Origin: Bullera alba
Lineage: Eukaryota > Basidiomycota > Tremellomycetes > Tremellales > Bulleraceae
Direction: 5' to 3'
Length of the DNA stretch: 64,000 nt
Assembly (NCBI GenBank): GCA_001600095.1
Contig: BCIX01000004.1
Span: 1,802,586-1,866,585 of the forward strand
The position numbers and the translations under genes were made by a program. Shown one piece after another: positions 1 to 14,351 of this stretch; position 1 is the stretch's first letter, and the number at the start of each line of letters is the position of its first letter. Under the pieces are notes generated by a model, which saw only the letters and a program-made list of their open reading frames with translations, was not told where the DNA came from and searched no databases.

Positions 1-2217
1 TCAAGACGTGCGATTGGTCGCCGACGAGGTAGCTTAGCCGGTTGGTCGAGTTGGTGTAGATGAAGCAATCACCGACCCATTTGCTCGTTTTGACGCTGAG
101 CGATCAATGTCAGTATCGTCCTATCATTTGACATCGTATGGACTTACTTCTCGGAGACCTCGGCAATCAGCTCGAAAGCCTCCTCGACACCCTCGTCGCC
201 GATGAGATCGCCCGCATCGACTCTACTGCTCCACGCCTCCCGGTCAAACTTCAAGACGTAGAAACCGTCTTCAGAGGTGATGGCGACGAGTTCACCTGAT
301 GTCGACCAAGACACACTCGTCGCGTCGACCTCTATCCGCCTGACAATCTGTCCAGACTCCCAATCCCAGAACATCACAAAGCCATTCCCTCGAGCTGACA
401 ACAGAGGTCCTCCGTGCAGTCCCTCGATGGTGAAAGCTCCAGACTGCTTGATCAGGCCTGTGCGCTCTTTGAAGCTTCGGAAGACTTTGATCTTCGACTT
501 GCCCTCTTGCACAGCGTAGGTGTTCGAGTCGCTGGCCCAGGCGAACGATGTTCCAGAGCCGAAAGCCTTGTTTCTCCACGCAAGCGCGGTGTAGATGATG
601 TACTCTCCGTCTCCGCAAACAGTCACGAATCTGGTAGACGATCAGCATGGGCGCTAGTATATGCACTGCAGTACTCACCGGCCATTGGGTGAATGTTGCA
701 GGCTCTGAGGGTAGACTTCTGTTGTGCCGAGATCCCGGAGCGACACTTGTAGACGCTGGCCATCCTCAACAGCTTCGCCATCACTGCCCACGTTCGATAC
801 GTTTGCCGTGAGGATCTCGGTATTCCTGGCGTACACGATCTTTCCGGCAGTGTCCATCGATACGGATGGCTCATCCCGACCGAGCTAAGAGGTGTCAGCT
901 GTTATGCATGGAACACTTAGCTGAACTTGTCTTACCTTGACGACCACAGCACCTTCGTCGAAACCGACCGCGACGTCGTTTCCGCTCTTCTTGTACGCAA
1001 CACACCAAGCCCGCTCGAGACCATAGCTCAATGTGTTTTCCAGTCGATATGTCGACGAGTGCCAGATTTTAATGGTACCGTCTTCTGATCCGGACAGAAT
1101 GATGGGGAGCGAAGGGTGGAATATGGCGAACGAGACGTTGGCAGTGTGCGACTCCAGCGTCTGCACACAAGACTTGGCATGGTAGTCCCAGATCTTGACC
1201 AGTCTGCGCATGTCAGATCAGTATACGGTTACGGCTTGGGCCGTGTTTAAGGCATTGCTCACCTGTCATCACCCGTGGTCACCAAGTAAGGCTTGTCTCC
1301 TCCATGGTAGTAATCGACGTAGTTGACACCCTTCTCATGCGCCTCGAGACTGAAGTTCGGGACCGCATTGCCAAGAGACCATACTTTGACGGTATGATCC
1401 AAACAGGCTGACGCGAATGTTTGCGGGTCTTTCGGGTTGATTGCCAAAGCCATGATGTAGTGTGTGTGTCCTTCAAAGATCTAATGGCGATGTCAGCTTT
1501 GCCGTCACGGAGGATATCTAGCATGCCATGCGTAGGAGCTCACCTGGACACATCTCCATCCCTTCTCCCAATCCCAGCACTTGATGGTCATGTCGTCACT
1601 ACCCGTCAAGACGAGACTGAGCGTAGGGTGGACTGTCAGACATCGGATGTAATCTGGGTGCGCCTCGAACGAGGTGATCTTCTCTCCCGTCGAGATGTTG
1701 TAGACTCGGAGTTGAAAGTCGTCAGAGCCGGAGACGAACTGGGGACGAGGTCAGCAAAACGCCGAGGTGTGGGGAGCTAGCACAGTCTCAAGGACAGAGA
1801 AGTCTCCGGTCGCATGTGCTCGGAGACTCGACCCGCACTCACCCAGTTCTTCCTCGCGATATACCTGACGCATCGCACCGGGACGTCTGTCACCTCGAAC
1901 GTCTTGAGATCCGTCTGCGTCTCATAGTTCCAGATTTTCACTTGTCCATTGCTAAACACTGCTATCAGCGCTTGCCCATGCCTTCCCCGGTCAGGCTCGA
2001 GGACGCACTATAGACCACAGATGACGTGGGGTTCTGTAGGGTGAAAGTCGACCGATTTGACTCTATCCGACCTCGCGAGGAGCTTCCGCTAAACACCTCG
2101 TCAGCTATCCACGTCCACACGCGGCCCAGCTGAGCACATACCTGGATATCCAAGAGCATCGGCTATACGACAGCCAGTCAGCAAAGATACGACATCGCAG
2201 AGGGGGATACTTGCCAT
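1..2217 (-). CDS. SEC27: Coatomer beta-prime subunit (COPI), 5' part of gene, truncated at window edge
   Basis: WD40-repeat subunit of the COPI coat, which binds dilysine cargo signals and drives Golgi-to-ER vesicle traffic. The exons, read on the minus strand, give successive WD repeats with family hallmarks: [15 protein letters not shown] near the N-terminus, [45 protein letters not shown], then [26 protein letters not shown] sequence and [10 protein letters not shown] at the window edge. The C-terminal alpha-solenoid lies outside the window. About nine introns are visible, for example 96..147. Two starts are possible. ATG at 2159 begins MLLDIQ. ATG at 2217 is joined to it by a likely GC-AG intron (2163..2214), giving MPMLLD. 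I prefer 2217 because that intron has a good branch point and acceptor. Identity is secure; the exact first codon is not. Confidence 0.93.
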
Positions 2218-2754
2218 CTTTCCAGCTCGCTCTTATCCTATCTCCGGGCGTTTCACCGGGCTGTACTGTTCCACGATGAGTGATAGTGTATCTCCAGGAT
2301 ATTACGGATGTTTAGCGACACAGGTATGAGACGAGCGATGGGGTATGAGTGGTAGACGCTGTTTGTAGGATGGTCTGGACATGGCATTGGGTGGACAGCA
2401 CGTCGAGCGCGTAGGAGCCGATTTGTGCCTGATATTAGGGGGGGAGGGTATAAACGTGGCGTGTCTCATCTCTGTGATACGGAAGGTATCAGGCTGGCTT
2501 CCGTCCTAACCCCCCTCCTGCATCAGCCGGTGCGATCAGTGCATGCACCAGTGTGAGCTGGGTAATAGGGAGGACGTATGAGTGGAGCATACAGGCTTTC
2601 ACTGTGGCAACTTGAATGCATGTCGACGATGTTCTTACGCTCTCGTGCTGCTCGACAGGCCCGTGAATGCTGTAACACCAAATGCTAGATTGCAAGGCTC
2701 ATAACTCGCTGCCATCCGCTACTGATACAGTATGTACACGTGGCGGTGGCCCGC
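2218..2754. promoter_or_regulatory. Upstream region of SEC27
   Basis: This 537-bp stretch lies between the SEC27 start and the stop of the next minus-strand gene. It should hold the SEC27 promoter and 5' leader. Short ORFs exist on both strands, but none has a splice pattern or recognisable residues. I see no RNA gene. Confidence 0.4.
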
Positions 2755-3322
2755 TCATGAGTGAGTCACGCCTACTCTCCTCGCCGTCAGTGGCATTGCC
2801 GTCCTCATCGCCTGCATCGACCAATGCGTCCCCAGTGCCGTCTTTGGCGTCTTTGGCGTCCTGGGCAAAGGAACACTTCCCCCTAGACCTAGGTATATCG
2901 GTCCTGGCGCGGTGAAAGGCTGTTTGGGAGAGATCCACACTTTCCTTCCGCGTACCGTTCCAGCGCTCTTAGCTCCTAGAGTACTGGATTCGCGGCGGGA
3001 GGAGCGGGAGAGGGGTATGTAGATCGGCTCCGGACGGCGGTCCCTTCGAGTCAGGAGGTAATGCTTGGCCGAGGGGCTGAGTGGGATGCGATTTCCATGT
3101 CCAGTACCAAAGGCCGCGAGGTTGACAATGGACTCGTGCTTGGTGAGAAGGTTCGACCAGGGTACGGCGTCAAACATCGTGGCGGCCTGGGCAACGATGA
3201 TGGCTGAGGACGGGTCAGCTACTCGTTCAAGGATAGGGTATATTCTGTAGCTGTTGGCGGCGTTACTCACAGGACTCAATTTGTTGAGGGACAGCAGGGA
3301 TAGATTTGGCGGATGTCCGCAT
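2755..3322 (-). CDS. Unrecognised small protein, about 166 residues
   Basis: Two exons (3322..3271 and 3203..2755) join across a well-formed 67-nt intron with GTGAGT donor, GTAGCTGAC branch region and CAG acceptor. The joined frame starts MRTSAKSIPAVPQQIES and stays open to a stop at 2755. The middle is arginine- and serine-rich (RRDRRPEP, SRSSRRESS) and the C-terminus has a PRTPKTPKT stretch. No domain, signal peptide or membrane segment is evident, so I assign no function. The longer single-exon reading starting at 3357 would read through this intron and is less likely. It is divergent from the eL28 gene, 776 bp away. Confidence 0.45.
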
Positions 3323-4098
3323 ACGGTCGGCGGGGTCATGACGATGTCGGTCCGCATCGCTCTGCCACCTACGCCTTGGTGAGCGGCTCAGGCGGGAATG
3401 ATCAGCCGAGTGGAACTGGATGAGGCTTGGAAGTCAGCTATCGACGTTAGCCGTATTGAGCAGGTTGACAATTGCGTTTTGACAGCTTGAATGATCAAGC
3501 TTACTTGAGGTCGAGTGTCGTGTGAGGTCGAGATGATGTGGGCTACTCGTGGGCAGTAGACCACTAGTGTGCACACCCCTCGGTAAAACCCGACCAACGT
3601 CACACGGCATGCTGTCTCGTTGGTGTGACATGTCGAAACCATCATCAAACCCTCCTCCAAACCATTCCCCTTGGGTTTCTCCACTGCGCTCCATTCGATG
3701 AATCATAAGGGAGCGACGTGATGATCCACTCCTCCGGCTACGTGGCGGTGAGGGGAGTTCCGGGACGTATGGGCATGGTGCTACGAGTGTCACTTGCTCG
3801 GGGGTGTATCAAGGGAAAGTCGAAAGGATCGGACTCATCGTTGCTTGCAGTTGCTCCAGCGGGCAGGGGGATCGCAGTAGCGGTCATATCCGCTTCGTAG
3901 TTTTCGGCGATATGGCGAAAACCCCTACTGTATGCACCGGCTAGTGTTAACTCCGACCGCCAGAGAATAGGTACCCACGGTACTTCCTTGCTCCCCCTAG
4001 TCCTGCTCGTTGACCTCCTTCGCCAGAGCATAACGACCACCTTAAGACCACCAGCACCGACCCTCATCACCAACAAAATCCACCACCCCACATCAACA
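3323..4098. promoter_or_regulatory. Divergent intergenic region upstream of eL28
   Basis: This 776-bp region separates the start codons of two divergent genes and presumably holds both promoters. ORFs here on either strand (for example minus 3434..3793) lack conserved residues and are treated as chance. The 100 bp before 4099 are CA- and C-rich, as expected for a highly expressed gene's leader. Confidence 0.4.
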
Positions 4099-5320
4099 AT
4101 GTCCGCCGATCTCCAGTGGCTGCTGCTCCGAAAGTGGAACTCGTTCCAGCACAAGTCCGGAAACGGACCCGTTCTGTCGAGGGAGAAGGTGAGCGGGGGT
4201 CATTCCGGGGATTCAGTCTGTGTCGAGGGACGGGGAGGATATTCGTGGACGGCGGGGACGCGGGATCGATACTGCCAGGGAAAGAATACGGCCGGTTTGG
4301 AAACGACTTGTGCAGGCTATATCGGAGAGAGGAGGAATGATCGATGAGAGGAAAAACGATCAGCCGCTGGACGTCCTCTACCTGGAGAAGTCGGAGAGGG
4401 GGTCAGCGAAGCGTCATTCTGGATGGAGAAGATGGAGCGACGAGGCAATGCGCTTGTCAGCCCCGCGTCATCCCGCTGGATCTCTGGATGTGTTGCTGGA
4501 CCAACGGACTCGATTGGCGCAGACTCGTACCCAAAGACACCCACTAACAATTTTCTAGGGCAACTTGCTCAACCTGCACTCTCACAAGTACTCCGGTCTC
4601 GCCAACGCCAAGGTGATCAACATCTACGGCAACACCGAGGGCGGTATCTCCATCACCACCGTCAAGAAGGACGCCAAGCCCACCCAGGTGCGTTCCAACC
4701 TCCTGAGCTTTGGAATTTTAACTGATGTTCTCGTTCAGGTCGCCGGTGCCCGATCCCACGTCAACCTCCGACGATCTACCGCCGCCCGACGAGCCAACAA
4801 GATCGCCGCCGCCGAGACCGCTGGCAAAGGCTACCGAGCTGATCTCCGACCAGTGAGTGGTTGCTTCCTTTGATCTCTTTCAGTCAGGCATTCGAGAAGG
4901 CCTGGGACAGGGGAGGAGCAGAACAGCGTGATCAGGCTGGGGCGAGGCACGGGGAGTGCAGAGGTGCAACCACTGTTCGACTGGTCCGGGAAAGGCTACA
5001 CCTTCAGTTGGCGGTGTCTCAATGGGCGGCAGTAGCATTCTCCGCCAAAGACCTCGATCCTCCCCATGCTTCTTCATAGTCCATCCTACCACCACTCGCA
5101 GGCCTGCTGTATGCGCACTGAATCAAGCTGACCGTCCTAGGCCGCCGTCGCCCGAGCTTCCGCCCTGTCCCGAGTCATTGCCCGAACTGCCAACCCCCAG
5201 AAGGAGCGAGCCCAGAAGACGCAAGGATTGAGGGCCAGCAAGAAGAGCGCCGCCGCCGCCGGCAAGACCGTCGGCGAGCAGGCCACCAAGGAGGACGAGG
5301 ACGTCATTGAGCTCGACTAA
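4099..5320 (+). CDS. RPL28: 60S ribosomal protein eL28
   Basis: Structural protein of the large cytosolic ribosomal subunit. Four exons are clear: 4099..4188, 4559..4687, 4739..4852 and 5141..5320. Together they encode 170 residues. The N-terminus MSADLQWLLLRKWNSFQ, the SREKGNLLNLHSHKYSG junction and the NLRRSTAARRANK segment are typical of eL28. The tail is alanine/lysine-rich and ends in an acidic EDEDVIELD. Arginine is mostly CGA, the preferred codon in highly expressed Tremellomycete genes. Introns 1 (370 nt) and 3 (288 nt) are much longer than the roughly 50-nt introns usual here, which is common in ribosomal protein genes and could mean they host a snoRNA or carry regulatory signals; I could not find convincing C/D boxes. 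Confidence 0.95.
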
Positions 5321-5647
5321 GCGTTGGAGCTAGGTCTGGGTTTCAGGATTTTTTGCTTCGCTATGCATGACTTGCGATTGTACCAGTGGCTGGAGCAGTG
5401 CGATCGTGCCCGCCGCGGGTCAGGCCAGTCACCGCCAAGAGCCAGGCATAGCATGGCTGCAGGTCTGGCAGAGGGCAGACTACTGAAGCCTCCGGACAGC
5501 CTGACGTGTCATTCAGACTTGCTTATCACTCTTACTGAACCTGATTTGGTGTTTCAGATTGGCGCACGGGGTCAAGGTTGAACATTTCGACTCGTATCTC
5601 ACTCTCCTCTACCCTCCCTTGTCATAACGACTCGTCGCAGCTCTTGC
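5321..5647. other. eL28 3' flank and ProRS promoter
   Basis: This 327-bp spacer lies between two genes on the same strand. It should contain the eL28 3' UTR and the promoter and leader of the prolyl-tRNA synthetase gene. The last 70 bp are pyrimidine-rich (tctcactctcctctaccctc). No other feature is seen. Confidence 0.4.
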
Positions 5648-8550
<2,903 letters not shown>

Positions 8551-9168
8551 TCGAAGCACTGCTGTTGGGTATACATGCGTTCTGTCATCTCGGTCGATCA
8601 TGGAGTCTAGTCGTATGCGTCTAGTTGGCGTCCAAGTCTCCAAAGCCTGTGACTGAGTAGCGAACTGCGGCAGTATGATGAGCATCCATACAGTCATACA
8701 GTCGTGCTGACCACAGGCCAAACCGTCAGAGTTCCTTGAACTCAGTGCACCTAACCGGGGCCAAGGTCCGAGGGGAACAAGCTCCGGCCGGCGGGGCGAT
8801 AAGGCCAAATACTGCGAATTGAACCGTTCTTCTGTTCCGACTTTTTGGCTCGCTGCATTCGTCTGTTCTCCTACGCCAGTGGTGGTGCAGGATGGTGTGC
8901 TCAGGAGGCTCAGGAGTCAGGAATGCAGCAGGTCATAGGTGGTGAAGCGAGGCCCGCTCGTCGGAGAGGTATCGGGTTAAACGGATGACAGGGTCGGGAC
9001 TCGGTGGGCCTCTGTGAATAGCAAGTGAATAGGTATATAGCCCTTCCGGGCTGAAGCTCATTGTCCATTCCCCCTCACTCTCGACTGACCATACTGTGAC
9101 CGATCTCCAACTCGTTCGCTTTACTTCAGTGTACAACACTCAACTTCAAGACTACAGACCCCGTTACG
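8551..9168. other. Intergenic region before the dehydrogenase array
   Basis: This 618-bp region holds the ProRS 3' UTR and the promoter of the first dehydrogenase gene. A TATA-like stretch (ggtatatag) sits at about 9032-9040. Minus-strand ORFs here overlap the ProRS 3' exons and look like chance. No remnant of a fifth dehydrogenase copy was recognised. Confidence 0.4.
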
Positions 9169-10441
9169 ATGCCAGCACAGTTCCAACGACCCAAAGTCCT
9201 CTTCATAGGTGAATCCTCCGGGAACGCAACTGCCGACGCGGCGATCCGACAAGTTGCCGATGTACACTGGATCGAGGGGATGAATTACGAAGACAGCATA
9301 CCCGTCATCAAGAGGGTAGTCGAGGAACACGGCCCGTTCGTCGCTTTTGGCGTGAGTGTCTGATCCGGCGTGAGCACTGTGGTGACTGTTCTGACTTGGC
9401 GTAGGGTTTGTTCCACCTGGGAGAAAAGTTTCCTATGAAATGGGATGAAAGGCTTCTTGGACCATTGGCCCCCGAGTGCAAGCTGTACGTCGGCCCCGGA
9501 GCGGGCTATGACAAGGTGGACGTTGACTGGATCACCAGCACGTGAGTTCCAAGGGCTGTGACAGGGGCTGATGGTCAGTGGGGCAATGTATGCCAACTCG
9601 CCTTTGGCGGTAGGACAGCGTACTGCCGACGGAGCGCTCATGCTCCTCTTATCCGCCATGCGGGGCTTGACGGCTCAAGATCTCTCCGTCAGATCTGGCC
9701 GATGGAAGGATACCTCGGTCCGCACGGTCAACTGGCGTGAAGCGACGGTCGGGATCCTTGGTCTGGGCAACATTGGTCAACAGCTAGCACGGATGTGTGG
9801 AGATTTGGGCATGAAGGTCATCTACCACAACCGGTCCAAAAAGCCAGATGTGCCCTTTGAATGGGTACAGACCGTGGAGGAGCTGTACGCCAGATCAGAC
9901 TGCCTCGTCCTCACCTGCCCTCTGAATGAGAGCACCAAGGGGATGATCAATCGGCAGGCCATTGAGAAGATGAAGGACGGTGTCATCATCGTCAATATCG
10001 GTGAGTCGAGAGAGTACTGCGTAGCATCGAGCGAAGCTTGACTGATGGGATGTAGCCCGGGGAGAGGTCATTGACGAGGATGCACTTGTCGAAGCGCTGG
10101 AAAGCAGGAAAGGTCAGTCAAGCCCCACACGGTGCAAACACCTCATCACTAACCCATCTGTCAGTCATGAGAGCCGCCTTGGACGTGTTCACAAACGAGC
10201 CAAACGTCCACCCTGGCTTCCTCGCAAACAAGAACGTCGTGAGTATATCCCCACAACCTTCACTCGACCCGCTGACTGACGATCGATCTTGCCGTAGACC
10301 CTGTCGCCGCATAATGCCGCTGCGCCGGACGGCATGGGAAGAGGAATGAACGCCGAGGTCATCGACAATGTCCTGAGGTTCCTCGAGACGGGGTCGCCTC
10401 AGACGCCGGTCAACTTGAGAGAGCTGAAGCTTCGGGCTTGA
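9169..10441 (+). CDS. D-2-hydroxyacid dehydrogenase, array copy 1
   Basis: NAD(P)-dependent reductase of the D-isomer 2-hydroxyacid dehydrogenase family (glyoxylate/hydroxypyruvate reductase or D-mandelate dehydrogenase type), about 335 residues. The Rossmann motif is GILGLGNIG, followed by IYHNRSKKPD. The usual acidic residue at the end of beta-2 is replaced by Asn-Arg, which suggests a preference for NADPH. The catalytic triad is intact: Arg in ARGEVIDED, Glu in FTNEPNVHP, His in LSPHNAAA. Six introns are placed as in the three following paralogues. The C-terminus (LKLRA) is not a PTS1, so a cytosolic enzyme is inferred. This copy and copy 4 are the most divergent members; the substrate cannot be read from sequence. 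Confidence 0.9.
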
Positions 10442-10886
10442 GCATCGGGTCATGCCTTGGAGCTGGAGGAGTGGAAGAGTTCAGGATCGGCAGTGCACGG
10501 CTGAGATACTGCGAAAGCCGAATCCCGGAAGAGCCTGTATGGACGTGTGTTGGTGTAGTATAGAGTATAGACCTTATAGAGCATAGATTAAGGTTCGCAT
10601 CACGGTCGAGCTGTTGTACAACATGTATAGCCTTGGATCCCAACGTTGCAAATGTGCGATGTACCGTGGAGAGCAGCAACAAGCGACCACTTCGGCTTCG
10701 GCCTTCTCGGCGACTCGCACAACCGGCCCGCCCAATCAATCCCTGCTATCTCTCGACTCGAATCTCCGACTCGACGATGGTGTTCAACACTGTACGTTCA
10801 ACTACATCGTGCCAGATATCGCTACTCATTGCTTACCTTCCTCAAGCCAGACCCAAAGATCCACCGCCCACATCCCCGCCGTCAGC
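10442..10886. other. Spacer between array copies 1 and 2
   Basis: This 445-bp spacer contains the copy 1 3' flank and copy 2 promoter. It has a TATAGAGTATAG / TATAGAGCATAGA pair at about 10558-10587; the 13-mer TATAGAGCATAGA (10575..10587) recurs exactly at 12430..12442 after copy 2. Plus-strand ORFs crossing 10614-11117 are out of register with the dehydrogenase except for its first exon. Confidence 0.5.
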
Positions 10887-12256
10887 ATGAGCGGCTTGCC
10901 AAGAGTCCTTCTGATGGGGGATAACATGGCCCCTACGGAGGTCATGGAGAAATTACGCTCTGTGGCAGAGGTACACACCATTCCGGCGCTTGATGATGCT
11001 GGGTCAGCGGAAGCGATCGCCCGGAGCGTCAAGGACCATGGACCTTTCGTAGCCCTCGCAGTGAGTGGCATCCCGGGAATACTGTTCAGTCTCAGGGATG
11101 GCCCCAGCTCCCCTTGATCTTTCTGGAGCAGATTGCTGATACCTATGCAGGGCTTCTACCGACCGCCCAGTCCATACCCATGGGGATGGAACGAGAAGCT
11201 CTTGGGACCACTGCTCCCCGAGTGCAAGTGCTTCGTGGCGGCGGGTATCGGCTACGACAATGTGGATGTGAACTGGCTGTCCAAGAAGTATGTCGAGGGT
11301 ATATCTATACTACGCCATTGATGCTCGCTGACACTGCTCTGTGTCTTAGTGGAGCCTACTTTGCCAACTCACCCCGGGAGATGGGTATCAGGACCGCTGA
11401 TGGAACGCTACTTCTCATCATGACGGTGTTGAAGGGTGTCACCCGGAGAGTCAGTTATCGCCCATCCAAGCTCATATCGGCCGTACTGACAATTTGGGCT
11501 CAGGACATCGACTGCCGTAGTGACATATACCGAAACCTAGAGGTCACATCCTACGGCTGGCGAGGGGCCACGGTCGGGATATTGGGCATGGGCAATATTG
11601 GAATCCGAGTGGCCGACATGGCCACGAGCTTGGGCATGAAGGTCGTCTATAGCAACAGACGCAAAGTCCCGGATGTGCCCTACGAGCACATGACCAAGGA
11701 GGAAATGTACAAAGTGGTCGACGTTTTGGTGGTCTTGACCCCACTTACAGAGGAGACGACGGGGATGGTGAACAAGGACGAGTTCGCAAAAATGCGAGAT
11801 GGGATCATGATCGTCAATGTCGGTGAGTCCGAGTCTCGACATCAGCCTCTGTTGCTTCCAGCTCATGTTGTCAAGCCCGAGGCAAAGTCATCAAAGAGGA
11901 CGACCTGGTTGAAGCACTGGAAAGTGGAAAAGGTGAGTTGCAAGATGTCCTGTCGACGGCTATCACCGGGCTGACCACTTCCACAGTCATGCGAGCCCCA
12001 CTTGATGTGTTTGAGAACGAACCTGAGATCCATCCCAGACTCAAGACCAACCCCAACGTCGTGAGTCCGGTATGCCAGAGAGACTGTTGTCGCTGATGAC
12101 AATTCTGGCCAGACCCTCTCTCCGCACATGATCTGCGTTACGGCGGACATTTTCACCGCGGGACACTCTGAAGCGGTGGAGAATGTCATTTCGTTCGTCA
12201 AGACAGGCAAGCCCAACACACCGGTCAACATGAAGGAGATAGAGCAGCGAGCGTGA
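10887..12256 (+). CDS. D-2-hydroxyacid dehydrogenase, array copy 2
   Basis: Second array member, starting MSGLPRVLLMGDNMAP. The nucleotide-binding segment is GILGMGNIGIRVADMATS followed by VVYSNRRKVPD, again with Asn-Arg where NAD-dependent enzymes carry an acidic residue. Catalytic residues are conserved: Arg in ARGKVIKEDD, Glu in FENEPEIHP, His in LSPHMICV. Introns fall after GPFVALA, after the WLSKK segment, after GVTRR, and in the NV/ARG, ESGK and NPNV positions, matching the other copies. It is strikingly close to copy 3: GAYFANSPREMGIRTADG and the rest of that exon are identical, pointing to a recent duplication. The C-terminus (IEQRA) carries no peroxisomal signal. Probably an NADPH-dependent 2-oxoacid reductase; substrate unknown. 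Confidence 0.9.
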
Positions 12257-12528
12257 AGTCTGGACACAGATCACCGTTCGAATCTCAATCAGCACGCGGA
12301 GATGAAATGGTCGATCGTCAGGCGACGACACGACTTGGCCGTCTGGCGGAAAGGCGAACGAGGAATGGGTCTCTGGATGTTCTGTCAAGGTCACAGGTAT
12401 GAAGCGACGAGAAGGGACCGAGATACGCCTATAGAGCATAGAGTATAGCTCTGATCGTGGTCTGCACATGAATGGCTATTGTCCTCTAGACCAACGAACC
12501 TTAATCAGTTCTGGCTTACTTATCATCG

Positions 12529-14022
12529 ATGCATCGACCACCTCGGCCATCTCGGCCATCCCCCCCATCTCTCTTTGTTGGTGACTCTACTGCTGTCAGT
12601 AAGGACTCCTATACTTGTACTATGAAGAGCCCGGTCGTCGGTTGTGCAAGGTGGCCTTGCCCGAGGTCATGAACAAGTTGCGCCTTGTCGCCAAGGTATA
12701 CACCATCCCGGCACTAGACGACTCTGCCTCTGTGAAAGCCATAGCTCAGTGCGTCAAGGACAACGGGCCCTTAGTCGCCTTCGCAGTGAGTGGTCTTCGT
12801 TCAGTTAATACTACGAGCTTTAGTGGCCGCGCTGGATGGAGAGCTTCCAACTCATCGACTTAGGGTCTCCACCGGCCGCCCAGCCCGTTTCCATACGGTT
12901 GGAATCACACCCTGCTAGGACCGCTGGTGCCAGAGTGCAAGTGCTTCGTCATGACGGGTATCGGCTATGACAATGTAGATCTCGATTGGTTGACCAAAAA
13001 GTAAGTACGACGCTGAGTGAGCGAGGGAGATATCAGGTTCATGTGCTGATACTGGCATGGAGCGGGGCATACTTTGCCAATTCACCCCGGGAGATGGGTA
13101 TAAGGACCGCCGACGGGACTCTGCTTCTCATCATGACGGTGTTGAAGGGCGTGACCAGAAGGGTGAGTTCTCGCCTCCGCTTCCTCCGGGTCACCTTGCT
13201 GATAATCCACTCACCGGCTAGGACCTCGACTGTCGGAATGGCACTTATCGCCATCCCGAGGTGATCACCTACGGCTGGCGAGGGGCCACGATTGGGATTC
13301 TGGGCATGGGCAACATTGGTATCCGAGTGGCCGACATGGCAACGAGTATGGGAATGAAAGTCGTCTATAGCAACAGACGAAAGATACCCAACGTGCCCTA
13401 CGAGCATATGTCCAGGGAGGAGATGTACAACGTCGTCGACGTGCTGGTCGTCTTGACGCCACTTACAGAGGAGACAAAGGGGTTGTTGAACAAGGAGGAA
13501 TTTGCCAAGATGCGCGATGGGATCATGATCGTCAACGTCGGTGAGCTACAGCCTAACCAGCGGTATATCGTGTTCCCGTTCTGTCGCGGTTAGCTGACTG
13601 CGTCAAGCCCGGGGTAAAGTGATCAAGGAGGACGACCTGGTTGAGGCGTTGGAGAGCGGGAAAGGTGAGTCTTTGTCCATTCTCGGCATCATGAGCGATC
13701 TTCCTCTCGCTCACTCCCTGCTCGTAGTCACGCGAGCCGCTTTGGACGTGTTTGAGAACGAACCTGAGATCCATCCAAAGCTAATGACCAACCCCAACGT
13801 CGTGAGTGATCACGCTACTGCTCTGGTCCAACGAAATCTGCTACACAGCTCACCCGTTCGCTCTAGACCCTGTCTCCCCACGCGATTTGCGTCACGACCG
13901 ACACCTTCATCGCCGGACACTCTGAGGCGATCGAGAACGTCGTTTCATTCGTCAACTCGGGCAAACCCAATACACCGGTCAACGAGGCGGCACTGGCCAC
14001 GGCGAGGTCAACGGGGGTGTAG
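12529..14022 (+). CDS. D-2-hydroxyacid dehydrogenase, array copy 3
   Basis: Third member. The start is inferred: ATG 12529 gives MHRPPRPSRPSPPSLFVGDS, in frame through a 56-nt GTCAGT...AAG intron with VALPEVMNKL, which aligns to copy 2. The proline-rich N-terminus contains a small CTCGGCCAT duplication and differs from the other copies. The rest is intact: GILGMGNIGIRVADMATS, VVYSNRRKIPN, ARGKVIKEDD (Arg), FENEPEIHP (Glu), LSPHAICV (His). The C-terminus is AALATARSTGV. The intron before GAYFANS uses a non-pyrimidine GGAG acceptor. Apart from the uncertain first exon I see no inactivating change. It shares long identical blocks with copy 2, so these two form the youngest pair. Confidence 0.85.
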
Positions 14023-14351
14023 CCGAGGCGGATCTGAAAATCTGAGGCCTGAGAGAGCGGTTACCCTGGTACAGCCAGCCGATCAGCTCGACCTCTTCCA
14101 CGACCTCTAGCTTTGCTACGTACCTCTAGTATACAGCCCCGCGGGTCCATGTACCATGATAGACGCGATGTGTGACAACGGTGTTGAGTGCGGACTGCTC
14201 CCCTTTCGGCCAAATCCGAAGATCCGAAGAGGCAACATGACAACATTTCGTCGATTGTCGAGGATGGTAATCTCGCTGTTCTTACTCAGTGCCTTCAACT
14301 CCTGGCACCTTGCTCTTGATCGTGTCATCAGTGTAGAGTCTGATCGCTCCG
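14023..14351. other. Spacer between array copies 3 and 4
   Basis: This 329-bp spacer presumably holds the copy 3 3' flank and copy 4 promoter. I see no convincing ORF, and the TATAGAGCATAGA element present after copies 1 and 2 is absent. Confidence 0.4.
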
